A DNA stretch of 64,000 nucleotides from Isoetes taiwanensis (taxonomy: Eukaryota > Streptophyta > Lycopodiopsida > Isoetales > Isoetaceae): assembly GCA_021234155.1 (NCBI GenBank), contig JAJEKV010000002.1:29943115-30007114 (forward strand), written 5' to 3'. Below, piece after piece: positions 10,926-22,453 of the stretch. The number at the start of each line of letters is the position of its first letter. Within the stretch, counting starts at the first letter, position 1. The translations under genes were made by a program, and so were the position numbers. The notes under the pieces were generated by a model. That model was not told where the DNA came from. It made no database searches and saw only the letters and a list, made by a program, of their open reading frames with translations.

Positions 10926-13260
10926 TTTTTTTTTTTTGTAGAACATAAAATGTGGCCATATAAGACACGGTTTCTACTTTTGCAAATTTTCCAAAGAGCC
11001 AAGAAGATTATTAAAAGTATCATCATTTTGAATGCTTTGTAAAAGACAGTGCATAAGATTGATGTTGAAATTAGATTCTATCCAACTCCAAAAAGGAATA
11101 ATTTTTGGACAATAAAAAATGTGATCCATACTCTCCTCAAGGCTGAAAGAGAAGGTGCAGAGGCGATAGTGACATAGATAAGATTAGGGGCACTGTAGTT
11201 ACCCAATATCCACATAAAATAACTCACCTTTGGGGGATATTAGGAATTCCAAATATTATTAAAAAGCTTATGAATACATTATTGAGGAAAATTCCATTTG
11301 AGAGCAACTTTTGCAGAAACATTAGAATCATTAAAAAAAATGATAAATTTCTCTCACCTTGTAAAACGATTTACCCTTTATATTAAGAAGGGACATTTTT
11401 TGGTATCAAATTAGAGACAATGCCTTTAATATGAACAAGGATAGCTTTATCAGAAGAGGTACCACCTCTATTTCTTTTCATCGCAGTCCAAGTAACCAAT
11501 CTAATATTTCTCCATAAATGACCAATTTTGGTAACATCCTTTTCAGGCCATTTCTTATAAATTCTAGGATGCTTCAAGGCAAGGCAAAGAGATTGATGAT
11601 TTTACAACAAAGGATTCCAAAAAAGAGGCATATGAAGATGAAGATCAGTAATGGGAATAAAATTAAGAATGGAGATTACTCTGCCTTTAACTATCTCCAT
11701 CTTGCTGGACATACTTCAACATGACTCTTACTTAACTAATAAAGAATAAATGTTGAAGCAAGAGTTCCAGGATTAACAAGAGTCTTCCAAATATATTTGC
11801 CCCCAAGAGCCAAAGCTTGTTTATATGAAGATCTTTGCAAGCAATCCCACCTTTCTTCCTATCTAATGCATTGTCTTCCAATTGACATTGTGAGAACCAT
11901 CCCATATAAACCTTCTAATAGCTATTTCAATTTCTACAGGTGCAACAAGAGCAGAAAAATAAAAGATATGAGTGCTAGAAACAATATAATTGGCAATAAC
12001 GCATCTACTAGCAAACTTAAGCCACCCTTATATTGATTCAACTTCCTTCTAATTTTATCAATAATGGGAGACCAAAGATCCTTTATGTTAGAATAAAAGG
12101 ATAACGGCATACCAAACAATTAGACAAAGAATTAGTCCCAATAACACCTATACTAGCCAAAGAAGAACAATCCAAACATCAATAATGATACGCTTTTGAG
12201 TATTCAAATAGAACCCAGCGGCAACTGAAAACTTATATAAAATATCAATGAAGAAAGTTTTATTAGAAATATCAGCTTTAAGAAAGCAAAAGGTATAATC
12301 AGAACATTGAAGAATAGATAGAGAATTAACATTTTATGGGAGCTTGAGAGCAGCAATATTTCCTTGATGTTGATGAAAAAGAATAGCCTTAGTGAGCAAA
12401 TATGCCGCCATTAGAAAGATATAAGATGCAAGAGGGCAAACTTGCTTAACTCCTCTTCGAATATAAAAGAAGGTAGAAGGAGAACCATTGATGAGAATAA
12501 CTGAATAGGGAGCTCCATTTTAGTCATAGCAAAGTCAATGAATTTTGAACTAATAGTATTAAGTGCCCTCTAAAATCCAACTTACCAAGAACATAGTTTT
12601 GGTTGCTTACCATTGTTCTAATGAAACCCTTCCATCAGAGCAATGTAGTTATCCAAGATAAATCTATTGGATAAAAAAAACAGATTATTTCGAGCTAATA
12701 TTAGCCTGCAAATTAGGCTTAGTACACATCACAATAATCTTTGCACAAATCTTATAAGAAGAATTGCAAAGATGATTTGGCCTCCAAGTAGCAAAATGAC
12801 TGGGATAATCCACCTCTGGAATAAGAGAAATGAGACTCATGAGAAATAGAGACATGAAGACGACTTATGACCCAAAATCCATGAATAAATTTCATAAAAT
12901 CAATCTTGGCAGTATCTCAAAAGTGGAGATAAGGGAGATAAAACTCAAGAGGAAAACCATCAGGGATAGGAGACTAATCCTTGCTAAACTTCTTGATGGG
13001 AGAGAAGACTTCATTTTTACTAGAAAGATTGGCAATGTTATCATTTATGGGAGCAGGATTAATCAAGAAAGAGAGAAAACTATCTGCCATCACTTTTAAA
13101 TTAGGATTCTCTGAAGGATTAGAAAAAGGATCTTTATACTTCTTCCCTAGGGATGCACCTGCGCAAAAGGGAGTATGCCATGTGCATGTAGAGGATGGCC
13201 TAAAACACCGTCCTATACAATTTTTTGAAATGCAAATTCGGCCCTTTTCATACAAAATTT
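10926..13260 (-). mobile_element. L1-type LINE relic (RT plus zf-RVT), 5' truncated
   Basis: Read on the minus strand from right to left. Near 13000-13130 is NPSENPNLKVMADSFLSFL, then DGFPLEFY near 12950. Motif B-like text (INGSPSTFFYIRRGVKQVCPL) lies near 12420-12500. The region after the YADD position has FCFLKADISNKTFF near 12250, and near 12000-12110 is MPLSFYSNIKDLWSPIID. Near 11110-11170 is a zf-RVT-like CRLCTFSFSLEESMDHIF. A run of 13 T on the plus strand at about 10926-10938 is a poly-A tract in this orientation, though the C-terminal reading may extend slightly past it. Stops and shifts are many. No endonuclease was found to the right of 13260, consistent with 5' truncation, which is common in LINEs. 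This is a different lineage from the other two LINEs here. Confidence 0.75.
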
Positions 13261-14389
13261 ACCCTAGGTAGTGGCCAACAACCCCCCTAACTCGTACGTG
13301 TACATGTGGAAATGGGTCAAAAAAAACTCCCTGCGAGTCACTCAGGCACATTGTATGGCACCCAAAGGTGAATCCCCCTTGACTTATTCTGGAAGATTTG
13401 AATTGTTTAAGATTGAGAAAAAAGCACATGATTATAGTTATCTTTTCCACTCTAATGAAGAATTTAGAATTGCTCGAGCTCTTTGGTAATTTTGCCCAAT
13501 TTCATGAAATTGTGCTTCATCGCAGAGTCTATAGTACTAGTTCTAATAATCCAGTGGCTCACTAAATCATACACCTCAAGACACAACTAAGTAGTGACCC
13601 AAGTGTTCTCGAGCAGAATCATAGATCCTTGTCAATGGAACTGAATCCCAGACATGATTTCCAAGGGACAAAGATGACGATTATCCTTCCAGTTATTCCT
13701 CGTCAGGGGAATATCCATCCTTGATTTCTTGCCATCTCCAACTTGCGTCCGCAGCCACATCGATGTTAAGTTGAACTAGATTATGCCCTGCATTCTACTC
13801 GGCTCGTTGGCAATCCTCTGGTTGGTCCAGGAAGATCACAGGTGCGCTTGGAGCTGAATAAGGTTCAAAGCCTCTAGACTAGGACCATACTAACAAATGC
13901 ATACTAGTCTTCTAGGCCAAGAATATAACTATAAGATATAGTACTTTTCTATGATATGCAGCAATTGCAAGCTTAACAGCTAGGTCGTCCATTTAGATCA
14001 CCCATAGAATAAAATATACTATAAATATCATGCATTAAGATCAAGGAACAATCTACATATCCAAAATAAGACATGCTAAGCTAGTAAATTACTATGGAGA
14101 GGTCTAGACTAACCATGTAGTGTCCACAGCCAAGAGCTTGGAGGTCAAATGATGGCAGTATGGTTGAAGTCCAAGGCAAAGGTATTGGAAATGAGGCGCG
14201 CGATTCGAGATAGGAGGAGTTAAAGATGAAAGCAACGAATGAGAGCTAATTATAGAGAGGGCCAAAGTCATAGAAAGGGATAATAATTTATCGTTACACG
14301 TGTGATAACTTAAAGGGTAAGTCGCATTAATGGATATACTAGGTCACGATATCTCCCAACATGGGTGATATGGATTGTTAGAAGATTCA
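13261..14389. other. 1.1 kb with no gene recognised
   Basis: Lies between the minus-strand L1 relic and the plus-strand LINE relic. Only short unsupported frames; no repeat structure was picked out. Confidence 0.4.
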
Positions 14390-16190
14390 ATTTATTCACA
14401 CAAGCATCCAAATGTCTCCATATGTTGATCTATATAATGATATTCAGCAGTACACGCAATTGGGGTAGTTGGAACTTTCAACGCACGTATAATTGTAGCA
14501 TAATTGACAGGGTTCAATCCTTTGGATTACAACATCAAGCTGCAAAGTTTCTTTGGCCACGCACATCAACTAATCGAAACCATTCTATCACACGTTTTGA
14601 AAGACAACTCCTTCAAATATGCAATATTTTTTACATGATTATCTGCAATGGCCTCACACAATAGCCATCCTCCTCCTTCTACACCTGTGGAATAGAGAAT
14701 CGGGGTGGAGGATCTAGCATGATAGATTATGTGCTCGTGGTCGAGCAAGAACTTCATCTTCTTACAGATGTGCAGCTGCAAACAGATGCCAGGAATCTGA
14801 TCATCTTGCCCTTGTTTCATGTAGGTTCATGACAATTTTGGGAGAAGACATAATAGACCTTCAGCACATCATTCTTTTCTCGAAATGCATAGTTTGATGA
14901 TGAATCAAAGTGCTTAAATGACATCTTAGGCTGGTACTTGACCCTACTCTCCATCTACAAGCCATCAAATAATACAGAGCTTTTCTCAAGGGGAAGAAGA
15001 TCTAGTACATTGCACAGCATCAAAAGGATATGTTTTTCCTCCCAAATTTCCACTGAGAACTTTTCTGAGAAGAGTATTACATAAACCCATGCAACCTCAT
15101 GGCAATATCTACGGGTGCAATACTTGGTTTAGCTTTATGATCCTAGTAATATCTCATATATCGTGCCAATACAGATAGGTCCCACATTGACTATAACGAA
15201 GGCATATGTTACTCAAGGCTTGCAATGCCTGGCATCGCCTCATTAATGGCAAGGTTGCAGACCTAAAGGGTATCCATATAATATTGAAGTAGGCTAGAGC
15301 TCAGTTGCCCCTAGCCCGGGGGTTCGGCTTACACATTGGACATAGATTAGAGTGGTCCTAATCTACCTTTATTGGTGTCCTCTTTTGCCTTTTTGATTCT
15401 TTGCACAATTATGGTCAATTCCTTGTTGGCAGATTTATGCCTTTAAGTTAATGAATAACAAGAGTAGCGGCATGGGTACAATCAATAGGAGATCTAAATG
15501 CAGACGAGGCCGGGGAACAAGCACAAAATGAAAAACATAGATGAAACAAATGGTTAATGGACCCACGTAGAATCACATGAATGGAAAAGACAAGCAGAGG
15601 ACATGGCCCGGTCAATGCTAAAGGGAATACTTGCTTTCGAAATTATTACTACGACTCACAGGGGGGCCACCATAGCCAATAAGTCTGATGGGGCGGTGGG
15701 GGGCGTCTAGGTGTCCCTAAGGAGTTGTGAAATGAAATCTACATAATGTATGAAATAGTCCCAATCTGAATGCTACCATCAAGAGCTAGTCTAAAACATG
15801 AGTGCACCAAGGATGTCTATTTTCTCCCATACTATTTGGACTATATTGAGCAGCTCAAGGACTGGCTTGCTCGATATGGAAATAGAAGATGCCTTTAGCA
15901 TCCACATCATTATTGATTGATATATCTGAGATGATCATAGACCTTTTGACTTCTGATCTTGCAAATATGCAGCAACATCTGGAGGCACTCAATAATTTTT
16001 GTTAGAGCACTAAAATGCAAGTCAACTTGGCCAAGACTGAGGTTCTTTAGATATCCTCTTCTAGGCAGCATGGAGAACCTCGCCTCAACTATCAAGGTCT
16101 AAACGTTGAGTGGAGTTACAACCATCACATATTAAGGACGGTTGTATCCAATAGCAATTGTGCATGAAATTTGGAGGATTTATATGGCCA
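14390..16190 (+). mobile_element. Decayed LINE relic, same family as the element at 60.8 kb
   Basis: Fragments match the right-hand LINE block by block in the same order. The endonuclease text is seen near 14640-14760 (ICNGLTQ, SSMIDYVLVVEQ), the linker near 14890-15070, the DGMQAE-region equivalent near 15220-15300, the NYRTIMV equivalent near 15405, the LFGLYIEQLKDWLARYG equivalent near 15830-15880, and motif D text (MQVNLAKTEVL) near 16015. Many stops, indels and lost bases mean no frame survives beyond about 100 codons. The YADD box is not recognisable. This is an old, dead copy, clearly older than the right-hand one. Confidence 0.82.
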
Positions 16191-16192
16191 GC

Positions 16193-16600
16193 TTACCTAA
16201 TCACAGGTTACCAATCATGAAGGAAGAAGAAGAGTGATGTGGGGCCGAATTTGGAGATGGCTTAGATAGGCCGACATCAATCCGTTGAAGTGATATATGT
16301 TGTCCACATTTGTTCTTCGTCATTATCTGTTCCGTCTGCAACATCCCAATTGAATTCACTGCTAGATTGCACCTCATTAATGCGATCCCTAACTTTGTTT
16401 AAAGAGATCCCACTATGAGGAGACTGGTCACATAATTCAGCCTTAATGTGAGAAAGCATTGGATTAGCAGCTTGACGTAGGGTATTTGGAGAACAATTAA
16501 GCACCCCTAAGGATCGACCATGACCAAGAAAGAAGTTCAAAAGAAAAATGCAAAGTTTAAGGCTGATAGGAGAAGTTTTGTGCAAAATTGACAAAGAAGG
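16193..16600 (-). repeat. Dispersed repeat, copy 1 (with a 105-codon open frame)
   Basis: The minus-strand part 16362-16193 matches 36336-36520 on the plus strand, including GAATTCAATTGGGATGTTGC, the ATATCACTTCAA(C/T)GGATTGAT block and the final TAGGTAA. Here it is the end of an open frame (16594-16277) whose last residues are FNWDVADGTDNDEEQMWTTY. The frame is closed differently in copy 2. It may be the 3' end of a transposon gene; no family was recognised. Confidence 0.6.
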
Positions 16601-16785
16601 AATCTTTTGCTAAGGTCGTGGATTAGAGAGGATACCAAGATGATCATTAAATAGAAGGCATGCATGGAGAGCCATTTTCTTTGCCTAACCTAGCGAGGTA
16701 AGAAGATATTAAGATCCCTACCCTCTTTAAAGATTGCTATAATGTTATAAAATGTTCTCACAACAAATGTTTGGCAAAACATTGT

Positions 16786-17625
16786 TGCAGCCAGCTCCCC
16801 TCACTGCCATAACCTCTCCAGGTCTATTTCAAGTAGACCCCCCTTCATCAGCTCAACATCAATTCATCCTTGTAGCCACTGATTATTTCACAAAATGAGC
16901 TGAAGCAGTTCCACTTAAAGAGTGCATTTACTACTGCAAGGTTTCTCCATGAAAACATTTGTGCTAGATTTGGAATTCCTTTCAACGGCATATCGAATAG
17001 GGGAACTCAATTTATAAACCAAGCTATTGCCTCATTACTAGCTACTCTCAAAGTCAAACATACCAAAAGCTCATCCTACTATCCTCAAGGTAATGGTCAA
17101 GTTGAGTCAACAAACAAAGTTCTAAAGTCAATTCTTAAAAAGACTATTAGTATTTCTAAAAAGAATTGGCATATGAAATTGCATGATGCCTTGTGGGCAT
17201 ATAGGACCACCATTAAGGCATCCACAAAGCATACACCCTTTAGCCTTTTATATGATGCTCGGAGTCAAAACATTTCTTGAACTTGAGATTACCTCCTCAG
17301 GATTGGCTTATCAAATCAATTTAGAAATGGAGGATGCACTAAAAGAAGGTGTGAGATTGGCAATTTGGAAGAACAGGTTGAGGCTAGTAAATTCTTATCA
17401 AGAAGCAGAACAAGCATTCAAGAGTACATCTCACAACTCAAGGCACGTTAGTGCTCAAGTGGAACAAAGCAAGGGAAGATGTAGCGACTAAATTTGAGAA
17501 TCTATGGGAAGGCCCTTTTGGAAGTGATTGAACAACAAGAAAAAGACTCTTGGATTTGAAATGCGGTGGAAGAGAATTTGCCAAATCCATTAATATCTTG
17601 CATTTGAAGAGGTATTAGCAACAAC
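16786..17625 (+). mobile_element. Ty3/gypsy integrase fragment
   Basis: The retroviral-type integrase core is readable: FILVATDYFTK*AEAVPLK (TGG to TGA at the Trp, about 16895), then RFGIPFNGISNRGTQFINQA, where the second catalytic Asp of the usual SD(R/N)GTQF has become Asn, then YYPQGNGQVESTNKVLKS with the third acidic residue intact. KLHDALWAYRTTIKASTKHTPF follows, and the C-terminal KWNKAREDVATKFENLWEGPF and NILHLKRY end it. Several frameshifts and stops after 17240 break the frame. No gag, protease or RT is seen upstream, where the LINE relic and another repeat lie. It would have catalysed strand transfer of retroelement DNA; it is now inactive. Confidence 0.88.
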
Positions 17626-18459
17626 ATGTTGCCTTAAGTTTCATTAGTTAAAATTAGATAGTGTTTTACAAATATGTTGGCAAAGTTTGCTTTTGAGTTC
17701 TTTGATCATATTTGGCAAAATCTAAAAACGAAAAAGAAAGACAAAAATAAGTTCAAGAGGGTTAAGAATTAGTTTTAGGTATTTGCACAATGAGAAAGTA
17801 AATTCAAGGTTTTAGTTTTTTCATGCTTTGGTGATTTCTTCTTGAGGTAATGCAAAATAGTGAGATGCGCTCTGAGTTCGAGCTCATACAAGGTAACATT
17901 TTTGAGTTGTCATTTATAAAATGATTGATTTCCATAGAAGCATGAAAAACTAATTCATACACCTCATTCTCATAGACACATCTTATTTTCTTCACACACC
18001 TCTACATGATCTTTTGCTAACATTTTTTTGTCACGGGGATCCTCTCCTTCCACATCCATCACATGATAATGCTGCTCAAGAGTTGCTTATGATCCCATAT
18101 AAACCTCTTCTATCTCACCACTCCTATCATATTCATCAATTTTGCCATCACACCTCCATATAGGCTACATTTTCAACTAATCACACATTCACTTGTCATG
18201 TGGGTTTATTAGTTTCAGCACTCTCTGATATCACTTCATTTGGCTTGCTACCTTTACTTCTCTCATCTCTTACTTGAAGCATATGTTTGACCCATTTCCA
18301 CATTGGCAAACATCAAAAGGCTTTGGGCAACTCTTATGCACAACTAGAATTTGGGGACCAGCCTATCCTTCTTTGTTTGGCATGATGCTGCCACATTTTG
18401 ACAGCATAGAAGAGCTATGCACACAATCTACACATCTTTGTCTAACTATTGTCTAAAAC
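17626..18459. other. No gene recognised; probable 3' part of the gypsy element
   Basis: Lies between the integrase C-terminus and the LTR-like sequence. It is AT-rich, and only short frames occur. By position it could be the untranslated internal tail of the gypsy element. Confidence 0.3.
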
Positions 18460-19830
18460 ATGTGTGTAGGTGCTAGAAATATAAAGACTCACATCCTTGA
18501 AGATCACAAAGTAGACACATTGTTGAAGAACCAAGGGAAGGACATTCATTGGATGTCATGCAAGCATAGCAAGGAGGAGAAGATTCAAGCAAGCATAGTA
18601 GACTTTGAAGATTGGAAGACCCCTCAAGGATGAAGTTTGGAAGACCCCTCAAGATTACTTGGTATGTGGCTAGTTTCAAATCATTTTGGCATTAGATCTA
18701 TTTCACAAGGCTTCTTACACGACCTCAGCATCTCAATTCCATCCATGAACATCACACATGCTCCATAATTCATGTTCTCTTGCCTCACCATCTTTTTTCC
18801 TAGCCAGAGTTGGCAAAGAGTCTTTTTTCTAGTCAAAACACACCATTCATACATCACACATCCATCACACATCCATCATACATCCACCATCTTCAAAAAA
18901 GCAAAAGATTCCACCCAATTCGGCCATTTCTATGGTCTAAGATCATCTTCTCTCTCTAAAAGCTAAGTTAGAGAGAGAAAGTGCACATTTTCAAACAAGC
19001 ACGGAGAAGTAAAAGGATCCATGATTATGTGCACTAGTGCCAAATTGTCCACATCATCATCAAAAGTGCCAAATTGTCCACATCATCCAAAATGCCAAGT
19101 ATCATCCACATCATCACTCAAGCATGTCCATGTCATCATACACATGTCACCTATCACAAAATTCTTTCTTTCAATATTTTTGACCTAAGTAAAGTCATTT
19201 TGATACCCTAGGTGACATGTCATCACTTCATGGTGCCACATCATCCTTAAGTGTCTCCACATCATCACACACATGTCATCCACATCACCTTCACTTCAGA
19301 AAAAGTTTTGACTAGAAAAAAGTCATTTTGCCACTTTGCTTGACACATCATCACCCCATAATGCCATCTCATCACTCACTTGCCAAATCACCCTGCCAAC
19401 TAGCCATATCATCAAATTTGACCTCCATTTTGAGCCAAAAAGTCAAATGCTCTTTTTTGAAAAAAGATTCTCCCATCTTGTAGAGCATCAAAAAAGATTC
19501 CTTGTGAAAAAAAAGAATTTTTGAAAAAGGCCTCATTTTGACCTTCTTTTTTGAGTTCTTGGAATTCGTTTAAAAAAACAAAATAAATGTTCCATCACCC
19601 CCCAAGTCACTCATCCATCAGTCTTGGGTACCCGCGTGGTGCCTCACGGGCATGTGAGCCGGTTTATCCGCGGGGAGGCAAACGCATAATTGTTATAAAC
19701 CCGTTGGATTAGGTCTTTTTATGCAGGAGTTACTTGACGCTCGAAAATGCGTAGATATTGTTCAAAATTCTCAAGAATAAAATTCTATCATATCAAGATC
19801 CTGCCTTTTCTCCTGATTTAACTATCTAAT
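18460..19830 (+). repeat. LTR-like sequence downstream of the gypsy fragment, related to the left-edge unit
   Basis: About 0.85 kb past the gypsy integrase end, in the same orientation. The segment 18780-18985 matches 660-870 at the left edge in several blocks in the same order (a pair of [CT]AGTCAAA motifs, a [AG]TTC[GA]GCCATTTCTA-like block, a TCTCTCTCTAAA block). It then runs into a low-complexity stretch rich in CACATCATC and ATGCCA words (19020-19420), and both copies have a GTTTTGACTAG block after their repeats (1655 and 19303). A GC-richer stretch near 19620-19720 and AATAAA near 19778 could be promoter and polyadenylation parts. LTR identity is an inference from position; no matching partner LTR or primer-binding site is seen. 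Confidence 0.45.
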
Positions 19831-22453
19831 CATGGCAAAACACTTCCGAGTCTACCTAATCTAAACCAAGAACTTCTAAACGAAACTAAAAGACAAGGTT
19901 ATGGGCTGGATTTTCCAAACGAGCCCGAAGCAGGGGGAATTAAGAAGGAATCATGTTAGGAAAATTTTTAGGGCGTATGAAATTGTCGGTATCCTCAATT
20001 TGAGACCCGGTTTAGTGGCGGTAGCGAATCGCCTTCTTTGCTTCATAAATCCATGGATTACTTGAAGCAAACTGCTTAATTATGAAGCTTTTTGATCCTG
20101 TGCCCAAGACATCAGAGCTTGGGAATCTTTTGATTGACTGTATGATATTCTTATGAATGAAAATCCAACCCTTGGCATAAAAATTATGTTCAACTTGCAC
20201 TCAACATTGCAGATGAGGTAAAGTGTGAAGGTAAAAGTGATATTTGAAAAAGTAAATAATCAAGCATAACATATCTCAATAAGATTGCATCACACACTAC
20301 TCTCTGAGCAAATCAAACATTTTAGATCAAACTGTCATAAGTTTAAAGTCATCAATTATTTTAAGTAAGTTCTAGCGTTTCATTTTGAGCAGCACTTTGC
20401 ATAGTTAATTATCAGAGCAAGTAGGGAGCATTAAAACTCAAAAATGTCAAAATCATTTTACAAAAGCCTGCTTGCTATTTTTGCAAAATTATTGCATTCA
20501 AATAAAAAAACCATCCACCTTGATCGTTTGTGCATCGATTCTTGCCAAACAAGTTGTTCTCTCCTGCTTGCTTTGAAAGAGGAGGCTCTAGAAAGCATTT
20601 TACTTATTTGATACTGATACAGTATGCAGAGAAACTTTAAATTATCTAAAGTCATAAGACTAACTGGTTGAACTTGTTTATGGTATGTAGATTATCTTTA
20701 TGGCTTCCCTAATATTTGTTGACATTCTTCTATGTATTCCAATTAATTACCTACTAGCTAGAGCTCAGATAATGAATTTTGAAGAACTATATCACTAGGC
20801 TGGCTGAAATGTTGCTACCAATCCATGAAAAAAATTCTCCTTCGAAGAATTCCATCGAAGAATTCCACCGCACCATTGCCCAAACTTCCACTGTAGAATT
20901 CCGCCCAACCTGTTGCCCAGAATTCCACTGCCCTGTTGCCCAGAATTTCACTGTAGAATTTCGCCCAGGATAATAGGGTATTCTTTTGATCTTAATATTG
21001 ATGGAAGATATTGGGTGTGACAAGATATCTGTAGTTGACAAGATCGGATTGTGTAAGGCCAGGATAAATTTGTCGGGAACTCTAGCATCGCAGTCCCGTT
21101 TCAAGTGGCCTAGGCCATAAGAACAGCATGTCACTGCTTACTATCGCTATATTTTATCATGTTTGTTTCCCTAACAAATCAAACAGAAAACTATATAGAC
21201 GTGTTCATACTTCAATCTAGAACAGACAAAAACTGATATTGACATGTTCTAGGAAGGCAACATAGCAATTGGGGATGGTAGAGGATACGTGCTCATTGCA
21301 GACATTTATTTCGGTGTATGCATGTGGAAACAATATGATATATTTTTCTTTCTTCTATTGGGTTTCACACCATTCCATAGACATACAAATCCCCCTTTGC
21401 AGGAGTAAGTCGGAGAAGAGAAATGTTCGCGCCGCAATAAATTTCTTGTAACTATAACTTTTCTTAGATGCCTTTGCAATTCAACTCATTTGTGACTTAA
21501 GTTGCATAATCATGGCTAGTCCATGTAGCTACAGTATGTCCCACACGCACTTACTCTCTTACCCCCTCGTGGTCTTTGCAACATTTATGGTTATTCAAAG
21601 TGCATGGCCTTTCATGATTTTTTTTTTTTAAAGCATTGAAGTGTTTGTTGTAGATTATTTGTTATGTTGGACAAGCTAAGGTACCTTTTGGGTGGACTGA
21701 CATTAGCAAAAATATAAATAATTAAACTATCAGAACAGATACTTGTATACATCCACGTTGTGGGCTAGAGTTGTCGTGTTCTAACAACTTGTATGAATAG
21801 AAAGCTTCCGTAAGTCCACTCCATACTACTTTTTCACAGGTAGGTACTCACATTAATTCTCTATTATTGAACCATAGCCCTTGTTGCATGCAAGAATAGG
21901 TGGGAAGAACATGCAAAAAGATTGCGAGTGCCATTTAAAACTATCTGGTCCCACATATTTTAACTTCATTGAAGCTTTCTTTATCCAAAAAAGACAACCA
22001 CCCCTTAAATCATTCAAATTTTGAGCACGCCATATAGATGGTGTAAAAGAAAGTCAAGAATTTAATTTCAAATACTTGATGCCGAAGACTATCTTCAAGA
22101 CCAAAGATTTTTTTATTCAAATATGGGATAAAGGTACACCTGAGAGTTACCATGGCCATTTCTGAGATAAAAAGCCTCAGAATAGCAGGTAAACTTTACA
22201 TATCAGGTTTAGATGCAACACAACAGCTGCTCCATGTGATTTCCACCAAGCAGCTTGGCTAATCCATGTGCTTTTGTCTTCCTTCTGTACTACAGTTCCT
22301 AAACAAAATGTTACAAAATAGATGTACATGATTCTTTCTCAACTATACACAACCAGGGTCTTATCCTTTTTTTTTGGGTGGTCTATTTGTCTTGTAGAGT
22401 GTCTCTCTTTGACTGGATAATAGAGTAATTGATTGCTTCCCCTGGACTGGCCT
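19831..22453. other. 2.6 kb with no gene recognised, downstream of the GH9 gene
   Basis: Holds a short minisatellite at about 20835-20970. TTTATT near 22112 on the plus strand reads AATAAA on the minus strand, about 340 bp past the endoglucanase stop, so a 3' UTR may extend that far. Confidence 0.4.
20835..20970 (+). repeat. Short minisatellite of GAATTCCAC / GTTGCCCA words
   Basis: Repeats of (T)GTAGAATT(C/T)CGCCCA and TTGCCCAGAATT(C/T)CACTG words with a spacing of about 25-50 bp. Small and non-coding. Confidence 0.65.
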
